Positions 23,880 through 35,800 of a stretch of DNA of 64,000 nucleotides are shown piece after piece. The notes under the pieces are model-generated. The model saw only the letters and a list, made by a program, of their open reading frames with translations, was not told the DNA's origin and ran no database searches. Source of the DNA: Polytrichum commune (taxonomy: Eukaryota > Streptophyta > Polytrichopsida > Polytrichales > Polytrichaceae); assembly GCA_950295325.1 (NCBI GenBank), contig OX485807.1, positions 42,004,440-42,068,439 on the forward strand. Reading direction: 5' to 3'. The number at the start of each line of letters is the position of its first letter. Position 1 is the stretch's first letter. The translations under genes were made by a program, and so were the position numbers.

Positions 23880-24560
23880 TTAGGGTTGAAGTTCTCACAT
23901 GTAATTTCAAATTGAAGGGCACCAAAATAATTGTACCTCATGTTAATTTTGTACACTTTGAAAGCCCTTCACAAAAGAAATACATACAACTTCATGGTCG
24001 ACATGCTATCAAAGCGTTGAAAACAACACATTGTTCAAAATTAACATAATTTGGTCACACGAATGTGAGAGATGCCCCTGGCTAAATTAGATTTGTATTC
24101 GGCTAAGCCCCGCCCCTCCCACGCCTCCTTCACTACCCAATCTTTCTACTTGCACCTGCATGGGAACTCCTCCATGTTGGGAACCAACATGACAATACCC
24201 GGTCACTTTGGCATATGAAGGGAACTCCACTATTACCTTGGGAATAACAAAAGTGATGTCAACTTGAATATTTGTAATTTTTGACCAGGTATTGTCGCAT
24301 TGGTTCCCAACGAGGAAGAATTCCCATGCAGGTGCGAGCAGAAAGATTGGGCAGTGAAGGAGGCATGGGAGGGGCAGGGCCCAGCTGAACACAAATGTGA
24401 TTTAGCCCAGGGTGTGCGAGATTGTGTAGTTCTAATAGAAGCCCAGTTTTAGAAATACGTGCCTATATTGTTGGTTTTCTTCCAACTCACAAAAATACTA
24501 GCACGATCCAAGGACATTGACTCAAAATTTGACAACCAAATTCACACAATTTGTCAGGTT
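23880..24560. repeat. Dispersed repeat family D, copy 1 (interrupted)
   Basis: The sequence aligns with 41575-41915: 'gaagggcaccaaaat', 'agcccttcacaaaaga', 'ttgaaaacaacac.ttgttc', then, after the 24074-24412 insertion, 'acaaaaatactagc' and 'tttgacaaccaa'. No coding capacity is recognised. Confidence 0.75.
24074..24412. mobile_element. Mutator-like foldback element with 10-bp TSD
   Basis: The element is nearly all inverted repeat. Arms of about 135 bp (24075-24210 and 24280-24412) match closely, sharing blocks such as CCTCCTTCACT.CCCAATCTT and GCACCTGCATGGGAA. It is flanked by TGTGAGAGAT (24064-24073) and TGTGCGAGAT (24413-24422), a 10-bp duplication with one mismatch. The related repeat at 41575-41915 has no insertion at this point and so serves as an empty site. 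Length, long arms and TSD size fit non-autonomous Mutator-like elements. Confidence 0.85.
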
Positions 24561-26007
24561 GTCTAGTGCATGATATATCGTGGTGGACATTCCACTCGTG
24601 CTCAAATTTGTGAACCCAATGAATAGGTACCAATTCTAGAAACTAGCGAGTATGATCCCACCGGAGCTAGAAGTTATTTTTTGAAAAGAAGTTTAATGAC
24701 AATATATATTTTTTGAATCTTGAAAAATAAACATTCTTCAATTTAAACTTACAATCGACAAGCCGACTCAAGTTTCAAAATGCCTCACATTACGTGTTCT
24801 AGATAATTTGAGGTTGGAATCAACTTCAAAGACCTCGAATCAGTTTAATGGGACACATTTGAATCAAACTGATCACAAACTTATAGAAGACATATATTGT
24901 TAACATCAATGGGCGAGAGGTACGCTTGTATGCAACAATTACCTCTCATTCTAAAATTGTGAAGGGCTATTTTTTTTATCTTATTTTACATGTGGGTCTT
25001 AAATGTGACAACACTCTTAGTGAAAACCTTACATGTCCTTGTGAAAGGCTCCCCAAAAAATCTTTTCATTGAAGGGAATTTTCACATTTGACGAGCTTTG
25101 AAGACTTCAAAATATGATACAGACCAAAATACGCACCCTCAAAGAGAAGCCTAATTGCATTTCCAAACCAATTTTTTCCTCAATCTTATGGTATGTGGTT
25201 GCTCTTCTAATGATTTGAGTTACACAACATAACTTGGATTGAAAATCAGACCTCCCGTGATTTAGTTATACTTATCAAAATTCCATGTTTGTTGGTTCCT
25301 TGTAGATGAATACTTTACTCCTCCCAATTGTGGTCACTATTATGTGTGGAGTAGTTAAAGTTTTTTGAAGACGCAATCCAATATCTTTTAAACATGTGTC
25401 TTTGTGATGTTTGTTCTTTGACCCTTGCCTAACACACACCAATCGAATATAGGTTTTCGATTAAGGACAATCACCAAATAACACTCACATACCTCTGTGC
25501 ACAACAAAAGATCCTCCTTTTGAGTTGATGAATTCACTTTGACTCATTCCACCAAAACACAAACAAAACAAAACAAAACGGCTAGTCGTAAGAGTGCCCT
25601 GCCCTAAGGTAGATATACGAGAAACGGTGAAAATGAGCTAGGAAGAGTGGCTTGAACTTTGTGCAATATTTTTCAGAGATGGAGTAGAGGAAATGACGAG
25701 GAATGCAAGTTGTTTCATGATTAAATTCCATGTAAAGAATTAGTTACATTTTCTCAAAGAAGCAAGTAAGTCAACCCCCTGCTTGTATAGTAGAGTCCCC
25801 CTATTATGAGTATCAAAACATCCTACTGTGCTACAAATGCACACAAACACAATTAACTCAACGACACCCAAAAGTGATCGCAAGTGGTGTGGAACAACAC
25901 CTATCAGGCCAATCACTGCATCCACCTATCATTGCATCTTTTTTGAGCCACCACTTTTACAGTTAGCCATTTTGGGTCCACACAAGAATCATTCCACCCC
26001 TAGTCTA
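24561..26007. other. Gene-free stretch
   Basis: No gene or complete element is visible. A short AAAAC tandem repeat lies near 25560-25580. Confidence 0.5.
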
Positions 26008-26251
26008 GTGCACCAATACATCATTTATGGTATTTAGCATCACTTACAGTTTGGGGTTATGCATTGCTATAAACATTTTATTGTTAAACTATTTTTTTTA
26101 AACTAAGGAGAGATGTTAATGTTCTATAGAGTCCAAACAACCAATTTGATCTTTGTTGGTAAAAAACCATATCTATGATTTAAAAAAAAGTTATAGCTCA
26201 ATGTAAGTCCAAATAATAAGTGACACTAAATACCATAAACAATGTAGTGGT
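26008..26251. mobile_element. Small TIR element, CACTA-like ends, copy 2
   Basis: Left 'accaatacatcatttatggt' and the reverse complement of the right end 'accactacattgtttatggt' match over about 38 bp and continue into 'atttag.(g/a)tcactta'. The interior matches 18171-18376. It abuts another small palindromic element at 26256. Confidence 0.75.
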
Positions 26252-26255
26252 CATT

Positions 26256-26370
26256 CATAACATTATTTAGATTCATAACAGTGTTATGTGCGACTGACAA
26301 TATTCTCCAAAATATTCCCCACATTCAAAATGCCCCACAAAACATTGTTATGAATCTGAATAATGATATG
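26256..26370. mobile_element. Palindromic MITE family F, copy 1
   Basis: Inverted ends 'cataacattattta.attcat' and 'atgaatctgaataatg' enclose a short AT-rich core. A second copy lies at 40355-40453 with the same arms and core ('gactgacaatattc' against 'gattgacaatactc'). Confidence 0.8.
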
Positions 26371-26399
26371 TTCATCATTTTGGTTTTTCTACCTTAGTA

Positions 26400-26645
26400 C
26401 ACTGACCGGGGAGATTTTTGGACATAATCGGTTGAGTTCCTAGTGTTTGCAAGTCCAACCGGTTACATGTTGACATCCTTCGATTTTCCTTTATTAAATT
26501 AGGGTATATTCTATAAATTCCTCTGAAATGATTGGTATTTTTCCTACAATCTTGAACTTCAACCGGTTATTTCTCAAACTCAACCGGTTCATTTGTAACT
26601 AACTGCCGGTTCTCCCCGATCATTGCCTTAGTATTATTTTGCACA
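26400..26645. repeat. Dispersed repeat family A, copy 2
   Basis: It matches 44830-45075 over 'gagatttttgg.cataatcgg', 'gttacatgttgacat' and 'tttctcaaac.caa', and matches 1-165 in its right half. Confidence 0.75.
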
Positions 26646-26699
26646 TGTGATCAATTTTGAGTCGATTGTCCGACCAAGACCAATACTGGACATTTCACA

Positions 26700-27540
26700 G
26701 ACCACTTTAACTAACATGAACAACCACTTGCAACATCTGGACTCCACTTGAAGAGCGAGTTACTAACACCACATGGGACCAGTTCTGGTTGGCTACCAAA
26801 CTTGGCCCATTTCAGACACCAACCCTAGGTCTCTTTCCACAGGGCAGAGCCAATAAAAAAACCCAAAAAAAATCCAGGGCGACCTTATCCACATTCATCC
26901 ACACTTATTCATCCAGATGCCAGGTGCGCTCCAGCCTGTTCTTCGACAACACCACCATCGCTCGCAAAGGAAGGAAGCAAGGAACGCCAATCGCCATCGC
27001 CATCGCCAGCCCAGCGACACTCGGCGTTCCAATTTTACACATCCAATGTCCCCTAGTCTGGACTGAAACCTGTAGCACCACATGCTTCCTCGTTAAGTTA
27101 AGTCAAATTCCCGACCTTGCTTAAATTGGGTGCTGAAGGTTCGACCCTAAAACTAGCTGTGCACTTTGCAAGTAAGTTAGAACTGCCACTCGGATCATTC
27201 TGTTATTACAGTTGCTCTGTAGTTCCGCATCCCAGCGATGCAGCCGAAACTTCGTGGCTGTGAGAAGCTTCTAAATCAAGCGATGAACGCAGAGGGCGCT
27301 GTGATGGTGACGAGCTGGTCAGATCCATCCCGCAGGGTGGGGCATGGAAATCGCGCAGAAACAGCTGGAGATGGGAATTAAGGTGGTGACGAGGTGGGGT
27401 AGATTGATCATGAGGGTGGCAGCTGGTTCCCGCGCTCAAGGGTGTCGGTTTTTTTGATAGCTTCCTTTATGACACACGTAAATTGGCGTAATGTCTGCAG
27501 GATCTGTTTCGTTGGGTTATCTGGTGATTGAAGCTAGGTG
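26700..27540 (+). other. Upstream region of the membrane-protein gene, GC-richer than its surroundings
   Basis: No convincing coding exon. Base composition rises in GC around 26930-27400, with a small repeated gccatc block near 26990. This is probably promoter or 5' UTR sequence of the gene at 28422. Confidence 0.4.
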
Positions 27541-28100
27541 AAAGGTTTTAGTTTTTGAGCTCTTGGTGTGGCGAGCTCTTGGGTTAGCTCGGAGGACGTA
27601 GGTAGCCCCCTTGTTGGTGCTTGCAAGAATGCTACTACTGAATCGAAGACGACTTTGATCTAAACTGTGGATTTGTTCTGAGGAACTGAGTGGGATTGAA
27701 GCCGAGGTGGTCACTGCATGTCTTCCTGTTTCCGTTTTTGACACTTGAGGAATGTCTTGAAGCTTGTGTGGAGAATCTGTGTCGTGGGGTCATGTGAGGA
27801 AGGGAGGTCTCGGAGGGTTTTAGTTGTAGAGTTTTGGATGCGCGAGCTCTTGGGTTATCTCTGTAGTGTCTTGCATGTGCTTGCAAGGATGCCAGTGGAT
27901 TGAAGCTAAAGGTGATCTGGATGACGACTTGTTGTGAGGAACTGATTTGAATTGAAGCCTTGGTCCCTTGTTAGTTCTTTGCAAGATTGTTATTGGATTG
28001 AGCCTAAAGTTCCTGTGGATTACAACTTGCTGTGAGGAACTGATTGGGAACGAAGCCAAGATGGTTCCTGTACCTTCTTCCCATTTTCCGATTTTGACAC
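27541..28100 (+). repeat. Imperfect tandem duplications upstream of the membrane-protein gene
   Basis: A unit of about 100 bp occurs three times (near 27613-27713, 27867-27966 and 27967-28066). Each copy holds 'gcttgcaag' or 'tttgcaag', then 'tgaggaactga', then 'gaagcc'. A larger unit containing 'gcgagctcttgggtta' occurs at about 27570 and 27840. Confidence 0.75.
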
Positions 28101-28421
28101 TCTTATCCCTGCCTGTGCTTGTAGTACTAAGTGCAGCCTGTTGCCCACGACCTAATCATTGACAGTACTCCACAGGGGATCATCTTCAACCTACCTGGTT
28201 TGTCTTCAGAAGAAAAAGAAAAGAAAAATCATCTCTAGCACTCGAAACAGTCAAATCTAAGCAATACCAATATCGCAGTAGGCATCATCATTCTGTCGTC
28301 GACATCATCCTCAGCCTTACCCGCTGTTTCTTCTTCACAAGATTTCTAGCCCTAGCACATCGAAGCAGCTGCCATTAGCGTATTCGTGACGTAATGAGCC
28401 TTGAGAAAGATACGTATTCGG

Positions 28422-30916
28422 ATGGTTCTGGTGTTAGAAGTCCTCGCGGTTGTGACGATTGCCACGATTGTGGCCACCCCTCGCGGGTTTAATCCTCCCA
28501 CTTCAAGACCCGTGCTGCCGTCGTCTTCAGATTGCAATCTTCCTGATAACTCCATGGTGGAAAAGATGGACGCGGAGGGGGATGATTTGGGGGCCATCAA
28601 CAACGACACGTTGACGATGGCAGAGCTGGAGGAGGATGAGGATGAGGATGAGTCGTCAGGTCTGCAGTTGGAGGTAGCCGGGAAGCTACAGGAATCTGTG
28701 CAAGAGGTGAAGGAGGCTGTGAAGGAGCTTTTCCATGCGCATGTGGAAGGGGAGGAAGGCAAGTTCTACATTCTTGCCAAAATTCTGCACATATTGCTTC
28801 ACCAGGGGCTGCGGATTGCGCGTCTTGTCTCAGCTAGCGCCGTGGACTGGATGTGTCAGGGAGGACCTTGGCGAACATTCTTGGTCACAGCAGTAAGCCA
28901 CCCTCCGTTCATCCTTGTGAAACCTAAAAATTGCTCTTCTCGATTCTTTCACTGTTAGATAGGTTTGCCTTCGAGTCACTTACTTCTGCATTGATGTATG
29001 ATGATGGCATCGGAGAGTGATTTCCACGTTGAATCATGGAGTCTCTTTAAGCATCCAAGTGCTTGTTTGGGGTCCTCTTGAACTTGGTTCATTAGCTCCA
29101 GTATCGCTCTCCCATGCCATAGGGGAACCTTGTGATCATTTAGAACCTACAACTTTACTCAATTCTCTCACTGTAAGATAAATTTCCTTTCGAGTCACTT
29201 CTGCTTTGACGTATGATGCATCGGAGAATGGTTTCAACATTACATCATGTCTCTTTGGGAACTGACAACTCAAGCATCTACAGTAAGTGCTGGTTGGGTT
29301 CCTCTATCAAAACTTGGTTCTTTAGCACTAATACCCCTTCCATTTCAAAAAGTGTTTGCAATAGGAAATTGAATAAGAAATCCAGGTCCGTGTCAAAAGT
29401 GAAGTTTTACCTGGCCACATGGGCTTGAGTGCAAACTTCAAGTGCCAAAAACTAAAAAGGTGCTCTTGAAGAAGACTGTTACTCTTCAAGATGTGTGCAC
29501 ACAACCACACACCTATTTCTCAAGCATGAAGTGTTGCTGTAAGAAACCTACTTGGGAGTCATCAATTTTCCTTACAATTATTCACATGTGTTGGTGCCAG
29601 TTTCACTCGGTCGAATAAATCGGCTACCGATAGGAGATTGTTTTTTTCTCTACTCCTAGTGCCCCCATTCAAAACTCACATTTGGGCCCTCTGCGTGAAA
29701 ATGTTAACGAACATGATCCCTGTTGTCCAACTTTAGGTCATTAGGTGGGAGTGTGCAATAAATATTCAGAATTAATTCGCGCTCGCCAACCGGGGGGTGG
29801 ATTAAGAAGGGGGAATCGTCCTTTGTGTACAATATCCTTATGGGGGAGAGGTGAAGTGTGATTGCCCGAGTACTTGGACGTTGCATTGTTTTAGTACTTA
29901 TCCGAGGTTGTTTTGTTGCTGCAGGGGGGCATTATATCATTTGCTGTTCTAGCAGGGGTGGTGGCAATCGCTGTCCTCCTCCTAACATCAACTATGAATG
30001 CTGCGATTGCAAGTTTCCTGATGTCCATTTCCATGGTCGGTGTTTTCATGACCTTCTTCTTCTCATCTGTGACGGTCATCTACATGGGAGCTATTGGCTT
30101 TGGAGGTCTTACCATCAGCTCAATTGCATTCTTGAGCGTTTGTGCAGTGATTTTCTTTTCAGGTGAGCTTTCTCGAGTCTTATCTTATGAACCAGTATTT
30201 TGCAAGATGTTGGGAGCCTTTTTTTGGTCTCATGTTCCACTTCTGAAACGACTGCTTGCTGTTGTTTTCAAACAATTACAATTGTGGTTGTAGCATGTAA
30301 TAGAAATGTATGACTCTGCTGGGAAGCGCATGACTAATAAGTGCTTTTTTACATTCAAGTTATCCTTTAACTCAACATGACTTTTGGTTGGGAGTTGGTT
30401 GTGTTGTATACAACACCTCCCATGTTTGGTAAGTTTGTGGTGCATGCTTGGAGGTAGTGTGGAGGTTTGAATGAAGAATATTCTATATTGGTTCATTGAG
30501 GGTCAGACCTACTTGGTGGGAGAATGAGTTTGGCCCCTAATGAACGGAAGTAGGTTGCCCTTCATGCAAATTCAAGCACTACCTCCAAGCATGCACCAGA
30601 AGTATTTATTCTGGAGGCTTATGCAAAACAACCAAAGAAGAACCGCGAGGGACCATCTCCTGTTAAAAAATCCCATTAAGTGAGAGAATGAATTCTATTG
30701 CTGACATACTTCTGACTCAATGAGGATGTTTCTGCAATTCCAGGATGGATATGGATAACATGGATTATCTGGCAAGGATTGAGAAAATGCTTCCAGTTTG
30801 CAAGGCATTGTGTAGCGATGGCTGGAGCTCTTCTCTTCTCCATCTCAACTGCAAAGAGGGGGCAGTTACTTCAATTCCGAAATCGGAGATTAATCCTCCA
30901 TGAACACCAGCAATAA
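28422..30916 (+). CDS. Multi-pass membrane protein of unknown function
   Basis: Three exons join in frame: 28422-28892, 29925-30162 and 30744-30916 (293 residues). I do not recognise the family. Residues 1-20 are hydrophobic (MVLVLEVLAVVTIATIVATP) and could be a signal peptide or anchor. Residues 60-90 are acidic (ELEEDEDEDE). An amphipathic stretch follows, with QESVQEVKEAVKELFHAHVE. From residue 158 come three to four hydrophobic segments: GGIISFAVLAGVVAIAVLLL, a Met/Phe-rich segment, and GGLTISSIAFLSVCAVIFFS. A Trp-rich loop WIWITWIIWQG comes next. The tail is basic (KRGQLLQFRNRR). An upstream ATG at 28394 opens a 32-codon frame that overlaps the chosen start and could act as a uORF. ATG 28554 (MVEKMD) is an alternative start. 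Confidence 0.75.
28915..29335 (+). repeat. Tandem duplication inside intron 1 of the membrane-protein gene
   Basis: About 28920-29100 and 29125-29335 share 'ttcgagtcactt', 'tatgatg', 'catcggaga.tg.tttc' and 'aacttggttc.ttagc'. The copies have diverged, so the duplication is not recent. Confidence 0.7.
30439..30597. repeat. Intronic inverted repeat with perfect 21-bp arms
   Basis: In intron 2 the arm at 30439-30459 (ggtgcatgcttggaggtagt, plus g) is exactly complementary to 30577-30597, with about 117 bp between. Weaker inner pairing (agacctactt with aagtaggttg) extends the foldback. Confidence 0.8.
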
Positions 30917-32190
30917 TATTACTAATACCTTGAACGTCAAACCAAGAAGAGGCAAATCAGCAGCCTCCTGAAGCTAGGCTAGCAATTTTTTTAGGTGTAG
31001 GAACAGTTCTTTTTAAGGGTTGGCTGAAACATGCACTTGAGCCTAAAATTAGCAGAGAGATGATCAGCCTACATACAGTTAAACTGTACCATAGCAGCAA
31101 ATTGTAAAGCTCTAGAACAAAGCACCAAGGTCTGCATGACCTCAACTTAACTCCAGGACTGGAACTGCAGGCTTCAACAATTTTGATACAACCACAGCAA
31201 TTACAAAAAGGATCATTAATACAGCAATACAACACTGTATGCTATACAGATTTCGATTATCAAAACTTTCGTTTGAAATCTTGATGAAGTTCTGACCCTT
31301 CCCCAACATACTTTTACCTAGTTTGCAAACAAGGGCATGCAGAAACTGATGAATCTAAAATCGAAGCCAAGCACTACGTAAGAATTGCTGTTGAGTAAAG
31401 ATATCTCTAGACTGGAAGATTTGTTGTCGATATTTTTCCTGGAGAAATGAATCAATCTACTTTTGCAAATTATGGAATAATTATCTTGTAATGCCAAATA
31501 TTGTTAATTTAAAAGTTCAAAGATGACGTATTAAAGGTTTCTTTGAACTTAATTTATTCTTTGAAACTAGCCTCTTCCAAAAATATCTATTTTCTAGCAG
31601 GGTACTTTGGTGATTAGTGTTCATTTATCAAGTACTTGGTGGTGACATTTCAAGGGTTTCTTCATTACGTACATGTTGGAATCTGCAGTGTGTGATTGTA
31701 GTATCAGACATTAAGCTTGGTCATCCACTGAGGCTGTTCGAACTCTATGTGCAGGCATTCACCAATTGGCAGGTACTGAATCAGAATTTCCTTGCAATTG
31801 AAATTGCTGCTTTTGGATATGGGTCTTGAGAATCTTTGATTTGTTGCCTCAATAGATTGGGAATTGTTGAATCAAACGACTACTCCATGCTATTTGTAAT
31901 TCGCACATTCTGATTCCTAACATGGATACCGATTAGGAATCAGAGAACCAGGTCATGAGAACCAGAACATGAACCTAACTGCCCACCCAACAAGTTGAAG
32001 AAACTTGTTACTGCACCTACCATCCTTGCTCTGATTTCGATGTTGTTATGTTTACAGAGTTTGAATGTCCAACTTTTAAGTTTCTCAGATGATGGATTTA
32101 AAATGAGCGAGGCCTTTAGAAAATCACAGAAAACTCCAACGAAAACAAAACCTGTCACCAACTATTCACAAAATGCAAGTGCTGAATTCA
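30917..32190. other. Intergenic stretch between convergent genes
   Basis: It holds the 3' flank of the membrane-protein gene. No further gene or complete element is visible. Confidence 0.5.
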
Positions 32191-32706
32191 GGGGCGGTTT
32201 ACACTATGGACCAAGAGCCATGACCATGAAATTCTAAAATCTGTGATTGGGGAGTAAAGTGCTCTTGGTCCCATTTGGCTTTACACTACCTTGAAAAAAG
32301 GAGAATGACCACTAACTTTGAGGTCCCCAAAAACTACTAAAATCTGCCATTTGGATAATGTGCCATGGTCTAACGGGTTTTCCGTTGAGGCGAGGCAAAA
32401 TGCTTGACTCAACGGAAATCAAGGGTGCCGTAAGGCTGAAAATCAGCCATTGGCCGAATTTTTTTTTTAATATTTTTTTTTCCCGAATTTTTTTGACGTT
32501 ACTGTAGATCGTTGGGATAGAAATATTAAAAAAATCAGCCCAAAGTTGTCCCGGTCCAAATCCACTTTACACTACAAGAGTGACCAAGCCACTCAAAAAT
32601 ACAATTTTTGATTTTTCATGGTCACGGCTCTTGGCCAAGAGCTGTGACCATGAAAATGATTTAATTTTCTTGGTCATGGCTCTTGGTCCATAGTGTAAAC
32701 CGCCCC
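32191..32706. mobile_element. Harbinger-like MITE, TSD TCA
   Basis: The ends match for about 36 bp: GGGGCGGTTTACACTATGGA followed by CCAAGAGCCATGACCA on one side, and the exact inverse on the other. It is flanked by TCA on both sides (32188-32190 and 32707-32709). Length is 516 bp. A second palindrome of the subterminal block (ggctcttggccaagagc) lies at about 32622-32653. It sits between two convergent genes. Confidence 0.9.
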
Positions 32707-32827
32707 TCAGTCACAAGAAGGCAATTTAACACCGGTATACCTTGAGCCAACAACTCTACCTTCAACAAACAGAATAACATGAAGATTGCAAGCATATTTT
32801 ATTTATCATTTATTCCACTAAAAGGAT

Positions 32828-35800
32828 TCACTCGAATCCGATTGGTGCAGCATAATCACTATTAACAATGGCAAGCACCTTGTAGCGGACACCCATTCCT
32901 GGGGGATCACTGTTTGGGTCATCATCTGCCTCTAGCCATGGTGCTGGTCCATCTCCCACTAATCTCCAATAGCCAACTTGCAGAGCTTCAGCTTGTTCTT
33001 CAGTGGCGTTCTGTAGCAATGCTTCCAAGCGAAAATTGATTCCAAGTGCTCCTAGGAATTTTGACTGAGTTATGGGCCCATATGCCAATGAACGCACTGC
33101 ACAGAACAAGGTGATACATGTATAATTAATGTGTTTTGTCTGATCCTGAATCGCTTCATGTCACCTCTGCTTCTGATATTTACAGATTAATCTGACCAAC
33201 ATAAATGATCTAATATATAGACAAAGAAATGTGACCACATGACTTTGATCATTCAGGAGCAAACAATGACCAACAAGTCTAACATGAATTTGTCCAGAGC
33301 AACAAAAATGATTGCAAAAACTTGTTCTTATTCCAGGAAAGTTCATCAGAAAAATATATAGGGTTGCAAAGAAATCTCCACCTGCAGCCTCTTCCACTGT
33401 ATGTTTGAGAGCAACAAAGTCCACATAAGCACTAAGGTCTGCTGAGCCCGGGTTATCTAAGACGTTCACAAATTTGTGCTTCTGGATGGCCTGCCATTTT
33501 CACAAGTGAAGAAAATAGTGAATAAAGCCTGTAAGTCAATTGTGATTATAACAATCCTTCTCTCTTCAAATTCTGCCCCTTTACACTGCAAAACGAGTCT
33601 TTGCCTTAGACTTCCCAAGGCCTGAAAATCGGAATTTAGACATGTTTCTCCAAGCCCCTGAAAATTCGGAATGAATATAAAGATAAAATAGGTCAAATTG
33701 CTTCACAAATTCGACAAATACAATAAAACAAACCTGTAGGCTGTCTGATACAATACTGTCATCCCCATAGTCCACAATGAGGGCACCACCTCCATCCTCG
33801 CCGACTCTCTTTGCAATATCAGCTGTTATCTTAATGGCTTGAGGACAGACCTCAACATGTTCTATCTTGGCTTTCTCCTCCAGAGTAGCCCATTTCATGC
33901 GCCTTGTGAGATACAGTTTACTTGCTGATGTGGGCCCTGGTGACAACACAAACCTCAACCCCTGGCTGAAAGCAAGAAAATAGAACTTATGTGTAAGCAT
34001 AAATGATTTGAACAAAATTCTATGAACCCTCACCAACAAAGGTTGTGCTTGTACTGAGCTTCAGTAACCACATGCACTTATAAAACTTTGAATGTCTACT
34101 TGAACCACAGTATGTATACAAGAGGAACAGGAGCTGTTGAGAACTTTGAATGGAGTAATCTATAACTTCCAGCTGAGACAACCAGAGAGATGACTCCGAT
34201 GTTGCCACCAGCATGAATCAGGGTGTTGTTTCATTGTGTAGTTAGTCTAAGCCTACATGTAAATTATGAAACGTACATCGTGAGAATTAGAGGGATCTAC
34301 ATGAACATTGCCTCCTTCCATGAGTGAGCACCTTGAATGGGCTCAGACAAGTGGGCCCATACCTAATCTTCCCCAAGGGCAAGCCCCTAGGTTCCCACAT
34401 GGTTGTGGGTTGAAAATATTTGGTTCACCCAATTACTCCCATTATGATTGGGTGGACCTCCTCAAACTTCAACTTCCCCTACAATTGCACCAGCTGTTGT
34501 TTCTAGTTTTTCAGGGCAAATTAGCATACACTTCTGTGTGGAAGGGTGTCCAAATTTTTGTCATCTAGTGGTTTTCACCGACTTCCCTGGCACATGGAAG
34601 TGTGCACTTAGGTGGCTTAACCTTGGGGTTCCCATGGGGATCCAAGTTGAGGCCTTGGGGCTTAAGCCACCCTTTTTGTGATGACCATATTGAAGTGCAC
34701 AATTTCATACACTCTTCCAACAATCACCCATCCATTGAAGAAAGACAAGGTCAGTTAATCCTAACCTGGCATCTTCAGCAACATCAACTAGCTTCTCACA
34801 CCATCCTCGAGGTGTCCTCTGCCAACTTGCCACCCCAACAACATATGAGGCAAAATCTCAACTGCAAAAAGCAAGCACCCAACTAAAACATTGGAACACT
34901 CCCAGTGTCTATATCCACCTATACCATGATAAGACTCTGTTCAAACCAAGTAGGACAATGTACCTGGAATTGGTGAATAGGGAGAGCGTCATAGAACTCA
35001 TGAGCAATTATAATTGTGGGAACTGCACATAGCAAACAGGGAATTAGAAGATGTAGTATTTATAATTGCTTTCAAACAGTTGGGTCCGGCACAGGCATAC
35101 AGACACTCTTTTCGCCTATTTTGGTAAATTAAGTAAGGTTGTGGTGAGGTTTAAGCAAGTAATGATACGCACCCCCTCGTGGAACTTGCTCAAGCTCAAA
35201 ATGCCACGATACAGGTGTCCCTGAAATTTGGCTAATCTGTTCACCCTCAACAGGTGAACTTTGCACATCACTCTCTAACTTCTTCTCTCCTTCATTCTTG
35301 GACAAGCACTTCAATGTTTCATGTTGGATTTTCTTCAAAGCAGGGCTGCATTCGACCATATGAACTGAAAGGGTTTGGGAGAAATCTGTGAACTTTGCAG
35401 TTCCCTGTCAAAACAACACACTCAGCTGCCTACACATACTGTACATTCAGGTCTAATTGGGCACGTCTCTACCTAATTTCAATTTCCATGTCATCTTTTA
35501 AAAGGTGTCCGCCAATAATATGCTGACATGTGGCACTTTCTGGGGCAAGAAATAATCAATCTACACCTAATCTGACCCGCACTTAGAGTAGTTGATGCAA
35601 GTATTTTCTCAATTCTTCTCCAGTCTTGCACATCTAAATGACCTCTTCACACAACAAAACCAACTGAACTTCACTTACTTCAATCTTACCCGAAGAAGAT
35701 CAGCCATGAGAGTGCCCCGGCCAGGCCCAAGCTCAACCAGACGAACAGATTTGGGTTGGCCCATTTGGTGCCACAAGCACATAGTCCACACGCCCACCAT

